Shown here: piece after piece, positions 19,275 through 29,200 of the stretch
Layout of the letters: every line of letters begins with the position of its first letter
Numbering within the stretch: position 1 is the first letter of the stretch
Assembly (NCBI RefSeq): GCF_029946515.1
Contig: NZ_JARZHH010000008.1
Span: 62,001 to 126,000, forward strand
DNA from: Polyangium sp. 6x1
GTDB taxonomy: Bacteria; Myxococcota_A; Polyangia; Polyangiales; Polyangiaceae
Direction: 5' to 3'
Length of the DNA stretch: 64,000 nucleotides
Program-made: the position numbers and the translations under genes
Notes under the pieces: generated by a model
Told to the model about the DNA's origin: nothing
Seen by the model: the letters and a program-made list of their open reading frames with translations, nothing else
The model's database searches: none

Positions 19275-22200
19275 ATGCTGGCATCTCTCGCTGTCCTCCC
19301 GCCCAACGGGCTCGATCGAAGCCTGCACGTCGCCGTGCTCATCGGCCTCGTGATCGGGACGGTGTTCACAGAGCTCTTCGGCTGGACCTACGCGGGCCTC
19401 GTCGTCCCCGGCTACCTCGCGACGATCTTCATCGCCGCGCCCGCGACGGCGCTCTTCATCGTGCTCGAGTCGGTCGTGACGTACTGGCTCGTCGCGGGCG
19501 TGGGCCGATGGGTGACGCACCTCGGCGCGTGGTCGGCGGCGTTCGGGCGCGAGCGCTTCTACCTGTTCATCGTCGGCGCGGTGCTCGTGCGGCTGCTCTT
19601 CGAGGGCGTCATCGTGCCGCGCGTCGAGGCCCAGTACGGCTTCGCGCACTCGCGTGAGCTCTACAGCGTGGGGCTCGTGCTCGTGCCGCTCGTGTCGAAC
19701 ACGTTCTGGAACGCGGGCATCCTCAAGGCGTTCCCGCGCGTCGGGTTCGTCACGGTGTTGACCTGGATCCTGCTCGTCTTGCTCCTGCGCACGACGAACC
19801 TCTCGGTGTCGCGCTTCCAGGTCATCAACGAGAGCCTGTCGATCAAGTTCCTCGAGTCGCCGAAGGCGCAGATCATCCTGGTGATCGGCGCGCTGCTCGG
19901 CGCGCGGAACAACGTCCGGTACGGCTGGGACTACAACGGCATCCTCGTGCCGGGGCTGCTCGCGGTCGCGTGTTACGAGCCCTTGAAGCTCGTGACGACC
20001 ACGGTCGAAGCGCTGCTCGTGTACGGCGCATCGAAGTTCTTGATGAGCGTCCCGCCCTTCTCGCGCATGCTCATCGTCGGCCCGCGGCGCATGCTCATGT
20101 GCTACATCACGGGCTTCTTCGTGAAGGTGATCCTCGGGTTCGTCCTGGCCTACTTCTGGCCGGGTGTGCCGATGATCGACTACTTCGGATTCGGCTATCT
20201 GCTGCCGAGCCTGCTCGCGGTGAAGATGTGGAACAAGGACCACATCGGCATCGTCGTCATGCCGACGCTGCAGGTGTCGATCACCGCGTTCCTCGTGGGC
20301 AACGGGATCGGCTACGGGCTCGTGAAGGCCGAGGGGCTGCTCGTGCCGCACACCGCGGTCTCGGAGATCGCGATGATCACGAGCGGCGCGAGCGTGTCGT
20401 ACGAGCTCACGCTGGGCGACACGGGGCCGAGGCCAAGGCCCGCGGCGGAACGATCGGCGGGGATCGCGGCGCTGGAGGTCGCGCTCGAGGTCGCGAGCGA
20501 GGTCGATGATTTCACGGTCGAGCGGGGTGGGGAGGAGGTCTCGCCGCGGACGCTGACGGCGGCGAAGACCGCGGGCCTCGTGGTCATGCGCGAGGAGAAG
20601 GGCGGCTGGGTGGTGGCGCGGCCGCGCGCGTCGGAGATCGATCCGGACGACGTGACGCCGGCGCCGCGCTTCGCGGTGCGGCCGAAGTCGGCGCCGGGGC
20701 TCGTCGCGCGTCGAGGCGGCTTTCTCGTGCTCGCGTCGCCGGAGGGGCCCGGCTCGGCGCTGCCCGCGCTCGCACACGCAGCGGCGGAGGCGCTCGGCGC
20801 GCAGGCGATCGTGCTCCTGTCGCGGCACGAGGGGCAACGCGCGCTCGACGAGGCGTTCGCGGCGGAGCTCGGAAAGCGGCTCGGGCTCGATGAGATGCTC
20901 GTGGTCGAGGCGGGCGGAGACGCGTCGCCCGGCGTGAGCGCGGTCGGCTCGGTGCCCGAGGGCTTCGACGTGATGGCGCTCGGGCGCATGCTCGGCGCGG
21001 ACGTGTCGCTCTCGTGGAGAGCGCCGATCCAGGGCGCGTCGCAACGGCCGTGGTCGAACGCGCCGACGCTGCGCGTGCCTCTCTCGCTCGTGGAGGAAGT
21101 CGGGGGATCGCTGCTCGGCGCGCGCGAGGTCGAGGTGTGGTCGGGTGGTCTGCGGCAGGAGCTCGTGGGCCGCGTCGTCGCGCTGACGTCGGTGGGGACC
21201 GCGGGATATCGCGGGCCGACGATCGAAGAACTGCGCCTCTTCGACGCGACGCTCGCGCGGCGGATGACGCACGCGGGCAGGGAGCCTCGATGGACGGCGT
21301 GGGAGCGCGCGGTGGCGGCGCGGCTCGGCTACACGATCGTGCGGGTGCACCAGCCGGACGGCGAGATCGAGGCGTGGGGGCTCGTCGAGGAGGAGACGGG
21401 CGGGCGGCGCGGGAACGCGAGCCTGTTCGTGAAGGTCGAGAAGCTGGGGCTCGGGGAGGAGGACGCCGAAGGCGATCCGAAGCACGAAGCGTCGCCCAGA
21501 GAGGTGGTCGCGCCGGGGGAGATCCTCATCGAGGTGCCGGCGCCGCGCTGGGAGATCGGGACGTTCGGCGCGGGTTTGTCGCTGTACGACGCGCTCGGGG
21601 CGCGCGGGCTGCTCATCGCGGGCGCGATGCCGAGCGCCGATCCTCGCGGGGTCGCGGACCCGCGGCGCCGCGTGTCGCGTCGATCGTTCTTCCAGCGCCT
21701 GCACGAGGTCTGGCTCGGCGAGGGCAAGAGCGGCCTCAGCATGCAGGGCATCGCGCCGGAGCGGGACTACACGGGCGATCTCGTGGTTTCGTTCGGGCGT
21801 GAAGTAATCCGGCGCGAGCAGGTGCCGGAATGGGCGCGGCCGATGGTGGAGGTGTTCGGCGACCTCGGCCTGCGCGTGGGGATGTTCGACGGGGCGCGCG
21901 AGCACGCGCCGTACAATGGATCCGCGGACCTCTCGATGAGCTACGCGCGCAAGTTCGCCGATGGTCGCTTCGCGCTCGTGTACATGTCGGGCGAGCTGCG
22001 ATCGGCGCTGTCCGCGGTCGAGGGCGATGGCATCCTGACGCCGAGGCTCGGGCGGCTCGGCGTGGATCTCGGCTCGGAGGACGTCGCGTCCCGCGCGTTC
22101 GAGCTCCTCGCTTGCAAGACGCAAGAGCCCGCGCCGAAGGGGGCGGCGAAAAAGACGGAGGCCAAGAAGAAGGGCGCGGACGACGCGGCCCCGGCAGAGG

Positions 22201-22535
22201 TCCCGAAGCCGCGTTGCCCGACCTTCACGGCGGACGCGGCGAGCCGCTGCGATGTGGACGCGCGCCTCGAGAGCTTCGAGCTCTACCTCGATCAGAACAA
22301 TCCGTTCGATCTGCGCGCGGCGATCAAGGACGATCGGGGCTGCCACGTCGAGGTGGTGCGGGACGCGGTGTCGCGTCGAATCTGGGCGCTCGTGGCGGAG
22401 CCGGGGCAGGTCGTGCTGGTCCCGCTCGGCACGTCGCGGGTGCCGCGCGCGCCGAAGCCGCTCACCTCGATCGTGCGGGTGCGGCGCGCCGTGGCGACGG
22501 GCCTGACCAGCATCCGGGTGACGGAGAGCCCGTGA
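19275..22535 (+). CDS. Double PgsC/CapC membrane protein fused to a large soluble domain
   Basis: A 1086-residue protein opening the Pgs-like operon. Residues about 10-175 and 195-350 are two complete copies of the PgsC/CapC fold: each has the helix-turn motif (YAGLVVPGYLA at 39-49, YNGILVPGLLA at 220-230), then an RR/RE-start helix and a G-x-G-x-L(V)-P-x-L stretch (FGYLLPSLLA in copy two). Normal PgsC (poly-gamma-glutamate synthase membrane subunit, about 150 residues) contains one copy. About ten membrane helices are expected. Residues 360-1086 are a soluble region I cannot assign, with an Ala/Lys-rich linker near 955-975. In Bacillus, PgsC works with the ligase PgsB; a PgsB-like protein ends this operon. 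The stop overlaps the next start by 4 bp. Confidence 0.85.
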   Translation: MLASLAVLPPNGLDRSLHVAVLIGLVIGTVFTELFGWTYAGLVVPGYLATIFIAAPATALFIVLESVVTYWLVAGVGRWVTHLGAWSAAFGRERFYLFIVGAVLVRLLFEGVIVPRVEAQYGFAHSRELYSVGLVLVPLVSNTFWNAGILKAFPRVGFVTVLTWILLVLLLRTTNLSVSRFQVINESLSIKFLESPKAQIILVIGALLGARNNVRYGWDYNGILVPGLLAVACYEPLKLVTTTVEALLVYGASKFLMSVPPFSRMLIVGPRRMLMCYITGFFVKVILGFVLAYFWPGVPMIDYFGFGYLLPSLLAVKMWNKDHIGIVVMPTLQVSITAFLVGNGIGYGLVKAEGLLVPHTAVSEIAMITSGASVSYELTLGDTGPRPRPAAERSAGIAALEVALEVASEVDDFTVERGGEEVSPRTLTAAKTAGLVVMREEKGGWVVARPRASEIDPDDVTPAPRFAVRPKSAPGLVARRGGFLVLASPEGPGSALPALAHAAAEALGAQAIVLLSRHEGQRALDEAFAAELGKRLGLDEMLVVEAGGDASPGVSAVGSVPEGFDVMALGRMLGADVSLSWRAPIQGASQRPWSNAPTLRVPLSLVEEVGGSLLGAREVEVWSGGLRQELVGRVVALTSVGTAGYRGPTIEELRLFDATLARRMTHAGREPRWTAWERAVAARLGYTIVRVHQPDGEIEAWGLVEEETGGRRGNASLFVKVEKLGLGEEDAEGDPKHEASPREVVAPGEILIEVPAPRWEIGTFGAGLSLYDALGARGLLIAGAMPSADPRGVADPRRRVSRRSFFQRLHEVWLGEGKSGLSMQGIAPERDYTGDLVVSFGREVIRREQVPEWARPMVEVFGDLGLRVGMFDGAREHAPYNGSADLSMSYARKFADGRFALVYMSGELRSALSAVEGDGILTPRLGRLGVDLGSEDVASRAFELLACKTQEPAPKGAAKKTEAKKKGADDAAPAEVPKPRCPTFTADAASRCDVDARLESFELYLDQNNPFDLRAAIKDDRGCHVEVVRDAVSRRIWALVAEPGQVVLVPLGTSRVPRAPKPLTSIVRVRRAVATGLTSIRVTESP

Positions 22536-25045
22536 TCATCCGCTGGTTCATCGTCGCGATCCTCTTCTTCGGCTGGGCCGCCTTGCTCTGGCCGCTCACC
22601 GCGCCGCCGCCCGCGTCCCACCTCGCGCTGCCGGCGATGGACGAGATCCTCGCGTATCGCGTCGACCCCGAGAAGCCCGTCGCCGTGAAGGTGCCGTCGT
22701 CGATCGACGCGGTCGTGGTCTCGACCTGGGCGCTCGTGGCCCGCTCGACCGTTTGTGATCCAAAGGCTCGCTTTTCGTACGGTTTCGAAGCGACGTTCGT
22801 CGACGAGAACGGCAAGGACGTCCAGACGCACCGGTTCGAGCTGGAGAGCCGGCTCTCGTGCGACGACAAGGACGGCGCCACGGCGGGCGAGTACGCCGCG
22901 CGGGTCGCGCAGGGCGACGAGTGGGTGATCGATCCGCGCACGACCACGATCACGACGGGCGAGCTCCTGCCGCGCGGCGGCGTGATGCGGATGCGGGGGC
23001 TGCCGATCTCGGTGAAGGACGTGCTCGCGCGCGTGGAGGGTCGGTACCGGCGCGGATCGTACGAGCGCACGTTCTACGAGATGAGCCTCGACGACGAGGA
23101 TCGCTCGCGCGTCGTGTCGGACATGACCTCGCTCGGCTTCGAGGATCTCCCCGAGACGGCGCGATCACGCGCGCTGTCCGGCTGGGATCGTCGCCTCGAC
23201 GCGGCCGGGCTCGAAGGCAAGGACTACGCGCTCCGGCGGCTCTTGCTCCGCAACTACCGCACGCCGTTCCCCGCGGCCGCGGGCACGGTGCCGGGGTATT
23301 CGGTGGGCGAGCGGCACGCGGCGGCGATCAACGTGATGGGGCCCGTCGAGCTCGACGTGCTCGCGCCGCCGGGGCGCTCGGTGACGGTCAGCGAGGGCGG
23401 CGGCGGCGGCGCGCGCATGCTCACGGTGCCCGAGGACGGCGTCTTCCACGTGTCGTCGTCACGCCTCAACCCGCGCACGTTCGTCGTCGACGGCAAGGGC
23501 GACGATTTCCTCGTGCGGTTCGTCCTGCCGAAGCCCTACGAGCGCGCGCAGATCGGCGATCTCATCGCGCTCCCGTTCGAGGGCGATCGTCTGGAGCTCC
23601 GGCCCGACGTGCGGGTCGTGAAGTACCTGAAGCTGGATCCCGAGCGGCCCGTCCTCGCGCGCGTGGCGCCGGAGCAGCCTTACCTCGGCCTCCTGCTCCG
23701 CGCGGAGTTGCCCGAGGAGGGCGCGCCCGACTCCATGGCCGGCACCGTCGTCGCGCGCTGGGGCCCCGGGCCGAACGAGCGCGCCGAGCTCCGCCAGATC
23801 TTGCCGCGCTCGCGCTTCGAACGCTGGGGCAGGCCGCGGGATCAGGCCGCCGAGGGCGCGATCGCCGGGGGCAACGACAAGACCGAGGCCGACGCGACCG
23901 ATCCGCGCCGCGCGATCCTGCGCATCCCGAAGGGCGCCACGAAGATCGAGATCCTCGGCGACGCGCACATGCGCGTCCACCTGCGCGTGCTCGATCCCGG
24001 CGTGCCCGAGGACATCCTGCGCATGCCGTACCGCGTCGAGCTCGCCGAGAACGAGATCTGGCGATATGCGCCGTTCGACGTGCGCACCTGGACGCCCATC
24101 CGCGCCGAGAACCAGAACGAGCTCGAACGACAGGGCCGCATCGCCGACCTCTACGAGCAGGTGCGCATCGAGCTGCGCGGACAGCCTTCGCCGAGCGAGG
24201 CCGGCCAGAAGCCCGAGCGCACGCTCGTCCCGGATCAAGCGCCCGTTCGGCGTCGCTTCCTCGCGCCGTTCGAGATTGCCGCGAAGGAGCTGCTCCCGAA
24301 CGACGGATGGACGCCGCTCGATCTGGAGAACCCGCTCAAGCTCGGAATCGGCTACGCGGGGGAGCGCGGCGGGCGGCTGAAGGTGCTGTACCGGGCGCAC
24401 CCGTCGCGGCTCGGGAAGATGGCCGAGCTCTGGATCGACGGGAAAAACATGGTGGAGCAGCCGATCGCGTCGCTCTCGGGTGTGCTCCGGTCGAGCCTCA
24501 AGGCCGGCATCCACGACATCCAGGTGAAGGGGATCGGCGACGGGCTCGTGTACGCGGACGCGGCGCCCTGGGAAGGCGGGGCGATCATGCGGCGGCGCGA
24601 CGTCTTCGAGCTGCCCGCGCGTGAGCCGCTCTCGTTCACGTTCCGGCATCGCCCGGGCGAGTCGCTCACGCTCGTGCTGTTCGTGATCAGCGAGGCGTCC
24701 ACGCGACCGTTCAAGATCCGCTACAGCATCGACGGGGGCAAACCCGGGCGGCAGAAGGGCGCGTTTTTCCGGACGATCACGACGGCGAGCGGCGAGCTCT
24801 CGGGGCGCACGGGCGACGCGGGGATGGGCCTGCTCTGGGAGGCGCGGCGGACGGCGAAGGAAGCGCGCAAGAACCCGGACGGGCTCGCCAAGGTGAAGAT
24901 CCCGATCGGCGACGACCTCGAACCGGGGCTGCGGACGATCAAGATCGAGAGCGTGGATCGCGTGTGGATCGGTGCGGTGCTCGTCGGCCAGGCGCCGCTG
25001 TCGGGAGACCTCGAGCCGAGGCTTTGGTCGGAGGACGATCTGTGA
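22532..25045 (+). CDS. Single-pass membrane-anchored protein of the Pgs-like operon
   Basis: An 837-residue protein starting at GTG 22532, overlapping the previous stop (GTGA). One N-terminal helix (IIRWFIVAILFFGWAALLW, about 2-20) anchors it, and the rest should lie outside the cytoplasm. The body is mostly beta-type sequence with several repeated sandwich-like segments (for example about 25-120, 245-345, 350-440 and 560-830), without Cys-rich or catalytic motifs I recognise. The region around 620-700 contains GRLKVLYRAHPSRLGKMAEL followed by SSLKAGIHDIQVKGIGDGLVYADA, resembling carbohydrate- or wall-binding sandwiches, but this is only an impression. By position between the synthase subunits it may fill the place of PgsA/CapA or act as a periplasmic scaffold. 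Confidence 0.75.
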   Translation: MIIRWFIVAILFFGWAALLWPLTAPPPASHLALPAMDEILAYRVDPEKPVAVKVPSSIDAVVVSTWALVARSTVCDPKARFSYGFEATFVDENGKDVQTHRFELESRLSCDDKDGATAGEYAARVAQGDEWVIDPRTTTITTGELLPRGGVMRMRGLPISVKDVLARVEGRYRRGSYERTFYEMSLDDEDRSRVVSDMTSLGFEDLPETARSRALSGWDRRLDAAGLEGKDYALRRLLLRNYRTPFPAAAGTVPGYSVGERHAAAINVMGPVELDVLAPPGRSVTVSEGGGGGARMLTVPEDGVFHVSSSRLNPRTFVVDGKGDDFLVRFVLPKPYERAQIGDLIALPFEGDRLELRPDVRVVKYLKLDPERPVLARVAPEQPYLGLLLRAELPEEGAPDSMAGTVVARWGPGPNERAELRQILPRSRFERWGRPRDQAAEGAIAGGNDKTEADATDPRRAILRIPKGATKIEILGDAHMRVHLRVLDPGVPEDILRMPYRVELAENEIWRYAPFDVRTWTPIRAENQNELERQGRIADLYEQVRIELRGQPSPSEAGQKPERTLVPDQAPVRRRFLAPFEIAAKELLPNDGWTPLDLENPLKLGIGYAGERGGRLKVLYRAHPSRLGKMAELWIDGKNMVEQPIASLSGVLRSSLKAGIHDIQVKGIGDGLVYADAAPWEGGAIMRRRDVFELPAREPLSFTFRHRPGESLTLVLFVISEASTRPFKIRYSIDGGKPGRQKGAFFRTITTASGELSGRTGDAGMGLLWEARRTAKEARKNPDGLAKVKIPIGDDLEPGLRTIKIESVDRVWIGAVLVGQAPLSGDLEPRLWSEDDL

Positions 25046-26202
25046 AACGAGCGCGATGGGCAGGGCTTTTGGCGACGACGTTGCTCTTCGGCTGCGGGGC
25101 GCCTTCTTGCCCCAAGACCCCGCCCGCGCCGGCGGCCGCTTGTCCTCCCGCGGAGGCCAGCGCGATGATGCCCCAGGTGAACGAGGAGGCAACGAAGGCG
25201 CTCGAAGAGAGGATCGCCAAGCTGCGCAAGGGCGGTCGCCGCACGGTCACGTACAAGGCGCCGACGAACGAGGAGGAGCGCGCGTACGCCGCGTGGGTGC
25301 GCGACGCGCTCGTCGCCGCGACCGAGCGCAAGGAGCCGCCGAAGAAGGCGCCCGAGGGGTTTTCGTTGCGGGTGCTCGGCGACGTGTGGCTGCTCGAGGA
25401 GACGCGAAAAAAGAAGCGCGGCGCGGGCGTGATCGTGATGCGCACCGGGCGCGCAAGGCCGATCCTCGTGGAAGCGCCGCACACGTTCTACGACGCAGGC
25501 ACGCTGCCGATCGCGCTCTCCGTGTTCGATGCGCAGGCGGCGCGGGTGCTCTTGATCAACACGGTGCACCGCTACATCGACAAGCCCGCGGACGCCGCGA
25601 AGGACGGCGGGACGAAGGACGAGAAGGCCGCGACCAAGGACAAGGCGAAGGGCGCGGAGGCGGAAGGGGACGAGGTCGACGAGAAGGACGACGACAAGGA
25701 CGATGAGAAGGGCGCGGCCGTGGAGGAGCCGGCCGGCGTCGATCGCGACGAGGCGGACGACGCGAACGCGGCGGCGCCGGTCGTCGCGTCGGACGTGGCC
25801 CACGCGGACCGCTCGTTCTTCCACGCGGCCCACCGCGAGCTCGTCGCGCTCATGCAAGGCGCGGTCACCGTGCAGATCCACGGCTTCCGCGACGACAAGT
25901 CCGAGGGCACGGGCCTCATCGTGAGCGCCGCGAAGTCGAACGCCGACGCAGCCGGCCTCGCCGCTCGTCTCGGGCCCGCCCTCACCGACGCCCGCGTCAA
26001 AATCTACCCGACCGACGTCTCGATCCTCGGCGGCACCATCAACCAGCAGGCGCGCACCTGCCGCGAGCTCGGCGCGCCCTTCTTCCACGTCGAGATCTCG
26101 CGCACCGTCCGCGACGCGCTCGGCGCCGACAAGCAGAAACGCGCGCGCTTCGCCGCCGCGCTCGACCCGATCTTCGCCCCGCCGAAGCCGCCGAACCCAT
26201 GA
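25042..26202 (+). CDS. Lipoprotein resembling poly-gamma-glutamate hydrolase (DUF867/M14-like fold)
   Basis: A 386-residue lipoprotein starting at GTG 25042 (GTGA overlap with the previous gene), lipobox LFGC at about residue 19. VEAPHTFYDAGTLPIA (about 152-167) resembles the APHGG-x-x-x-x-GT metal-site region of the poly-gamma-glutamate hydrolase/DUF867 family. VTVQIHGF (about 274-281) matches its SIHG motif, and FFHVEISRTVRDAL (about 353-366) matches the VQLEIS-R-x-x-R end motif. An insert at about 185-245 is extremely rich in Asp, Glu and Lys. If the assignment is right it would cut or remodel the polymer made by its neighbours, as CapD or PgsS do in Bacillus. The match is by motif only and remote, so an M14-type peptidase with another substrate remains possible. 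Confidence 0.6.
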   Translation: MKRARWAGLLATTLLFGCGAPSCPKTPPAPAAACPPAEASAMMPQVNEEATKALEERIAKLRKGGRRTVTYKAPTNEEERAYAAWVRDALVAATERKEPPKKAPEGFSLRVLGDVWLLEETRKKKRGAGVIVMRTGRARPILVEAPHTFYDAGTLPIALSVFDAQAARVLLINTVHRYIDKPADAAKDGGTKDEKAATKDKAKGAEAEGDEVDEKDDDKDDEKGAAVEEPAGVDRDEADDANAAAPVVASDVAHADRSFFHAAHRELVALMQGAVTVQIHGFRDDKSEGTGLIVSAAKSNADAAGLAARLGPALTDARVKIYPTDVSILGGTINQQARTCRELGAPFFHVEISRTVRDALGADKQKRARFAAALDPIFAPPKPPNP

Positions 26203-29200
26203 ACGTTCGGTCTGCCCTCGCCGCGGCCCTCGGGCTCGTCCTCGGCCTCGCTCCTCGTGAAGCGCGCGCCGAAACGAGCCTCGATCCGCCCGGCTGGGTC
26301 GCGCCGACACGCGCCCGCGTCGCGCCCTTCTCGCTCGACAGGCCCACGCAAGGCGGCGCCGTCGAGGTCGATCCGAGCGCGCCGATCCCCCTCGGAAAGG
26401 GCTCGGTCCTGCTCCTGCCCATCGAGCCCGGTGATCGCGTCCGCCTCGAAGGACCCATCACCGCCGTCGGCCTCGGGACCGGCGTGCGCGACGTGCCCGA
26501 CGTGGTCACGTGGCTGCCGCTTCCACCCCCGACGTCCCCCCAAGCACCCGCCTCCCGCATCGTCGACGTCCCCATGTGGACCGGCGCTCGTTTCCTCGTG
26601 GTTCGGTCCGACAAACCCGCCGCGATCATCGCCTCGATGGGCAGCCTCCTCCGCTCCTCGCTCGCGTGGCACAGGCTCGACGAGGACGTCACGCGCTGGC
26701 TCCGTGATCCGGCCGCGCCCCGACCCGAGACCACCATCCCCGAAGCCGCCGCGATCCTCCGCTGGCTCTTCGCAGGCCGAAGCGCGCTCGACGCCGTGCC
26801 GCCCGCGTCTTCCCGCGACTGGCTCAGCGTCCGCTGGCTCGAAAGCTCCCTCCTCGTTCGCCCGCTCGTCGAGCCGTATTTCGTCCGCCGCCCGGTCTCC
26901 CTCGAAGGCGGCCGTGACGCCCGCGAGGCCGCCGATCAGCTCGCCGCCGAGCCCGACGCGTCTCCGTGGCGCCTCGTCGTCGCCTCGCGCGGCGCGCTCG
27001 CCGCCAAGGCGAACAGCATCGTCGTCGACGCGCCCGCATGCGACGTCGTTCGCCTCTCGATCCAGGCCCGCGGCATCGGCGCCGCTCGCGCCATCGTCCG
27101 CGCCGGCGATCTCGTCGTGCGCGAGCTCGTGTGGGACGTCGCGACCCGCACCGCCGACGCCCAGCGATGGACCGCCACGCAAAGCATCCGCGTCGCCTTG
27201 CCCGTCGACACACGCCGCGTCTCGATCGAGGCCCTCGAAGGCGAAATCGCCGTCGCCGCCACCGCCTTCCGCAAGCGCACCGACGTCCTCGACATCGCAC
27301 CACGCGCGCGTGATCGCGAAGCCCGCCTCGACGCCCTCGGCGAAGGCCCGAACGAGCCCGCCGCCGCAGCCGCCCTCCGCCTCGCCGCCGCGGCCGACCG
27401 CACAGGCGCGGCGCACGACGTCGATGCGGCGCTGAAGCGCGTCCTCGCGAGCGACGTCCCTCCCGCCCTCCGCGCCTTCCTCCTCGCCGAAGCCGTCCGC
27501 TGGGCCACGAGCCCCGAGCAGGCCCGCGAGGCCGCCGAGCGCGCCTTCGACCTCGCCCGCGCCCTGCCCGCGGGCGCCGCCGGCCCCACCCTGCGCGCCG
27601 TCCTCGAACGGCTCGCCTCGGCCCACGCCCGCGCGCTTCCCCCGCCGCGCCCCTGGGAGCGCCCTCTGCCCGAGGCCACCCACGAGGACGACCGCGCCGC
27701 CCTCGACGCCCTCCGCGCCATGCTCTCGCCCCCCGAGGACGGCCGCCGCCCCGCCGCCGCGCCCCTCGCCGAGCGATACGCCTGGCTCCACGGCGACCTG
27801 CCCGGCGCCGCGAACCGCGCCCGCCAAACCTGGGTCCGCGAGGCGCCCTGGGACACCCTCGATCCGCCCTCCGGCGCCGTCGTCTGGAACGACATCTCCG
27901 TCCCCTTCGACGCCATCGGCAGCAGCCGCTGCGCCCTCGTCGGCCCGCGGGGCCTGCGCTGGACCGTCCTCCGCGAGGGCCGCGCCGACATCGACGTCCT
28001 CCCGCCGCCCGCACCCGCGACCCACACCCGCCTCCTCGTCATTTCCGGACAAACCGACCCGGCCCCCGAAACCTCGCTCCTCATCGACAACATCGCCGCC
28101 GCCGTGCACACCGGCGCCGGCCTCGGCAGCGGCATCGCCGTCACGCCCGGCCGCCACGCGTTCGAACGCCCCGCCGGCGCCGTCCCCGTCTTCGCCCGCA
28201 TCCCGCGCGACGGCGCCGCGCCTTGCGACACCTTGCGCGAGCTCACCCGCTGGATCCGGCTGAACGGCGACGCCACGTTCCGCGTCCCCGACCCCGGCCG
28301 CGCCACCATCGCGCGTGTCGTCGCCCATGTCGCGGAGAGCGGCACCCGCAAGCCGCGCCGCCTCCACGTCCGCGTCGGCGACCGCGTGTACGAGGCCTGG
28401 ATCGACCACGGCGCGACCGGCGCGATCGAGGTCCCGGTCCCGGCCGATGTCGGCGAGATCCAGGTCGAGACCGAGGAAGAGGCCCTCGTCCGCGTCTCGG
28501 CGCGCCTGCACCCGAGCCCCGCCCCCGCGCCTCGTATCCCTGCCGCGGCCCGCGAGACCTCGCCCGAGGCCACGGCCCTGCTCCTCGCCCGCGTCCGCGA
28601 CGCCAGCCGCGAGCTCGAAAAAGCCCCGCCCGCAGCGCAAGACGCGATCCGGAAGAGGCGCGCCGAGGCCCTCGAATCGCTCGGCTACGGGACCCTCGCC
28701 GCCCTCGACCGCAAGGACGTGCTCCCCCTCGACGGCCTCGAAGAACCCGACACGCAAGGCCCGCCGCAGGCCCTCCGCTTGCCCGCGGGCAGCCCTGCCG
28801 TCGTCCCCCTCGGCCTCATCCCGCGCATCCCGCCCCTCCCCTTGCCGAAGGACCTCGATCCGCTCACGCGCGCCCGCCGCGCCCAGGCCGCCGACGACAC
28901 CGCCACCGCCCTCACCGCCCTCACCGAGGGCAACGCCCGCGCCTCCACCGACGCCGACGGCCTCCTCTACGCCGTCCTCACGGAGCGCACCGGCGCCGGC
29001 TGGATCGCCGGCGAGGTCTTCGAGCGCATCGGCCTCGTGCACCGCTCCGGCCCGGCCCTCGCCCGCGCCGCCACCCTCTCCGCCGACCGCGCTGCCGACG
29101 ACCAGGACCGCGCCCGCGCGCTCCGCAGCTTCGTCCTCGCCCAGCACGCCGTCGAGCACGGTGATCCCGCCTCGAACGCCTTCGCGCGCCTCGCACCCGC

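Noticed and set aside
19236-22346. Minus-strand open frame of about 1000 codons opposite the double PgsC gene
   Set aside because: Composition is Arg/His-rich without domains, while the plus strand encodes clear membrane helices and PgsC motifs.
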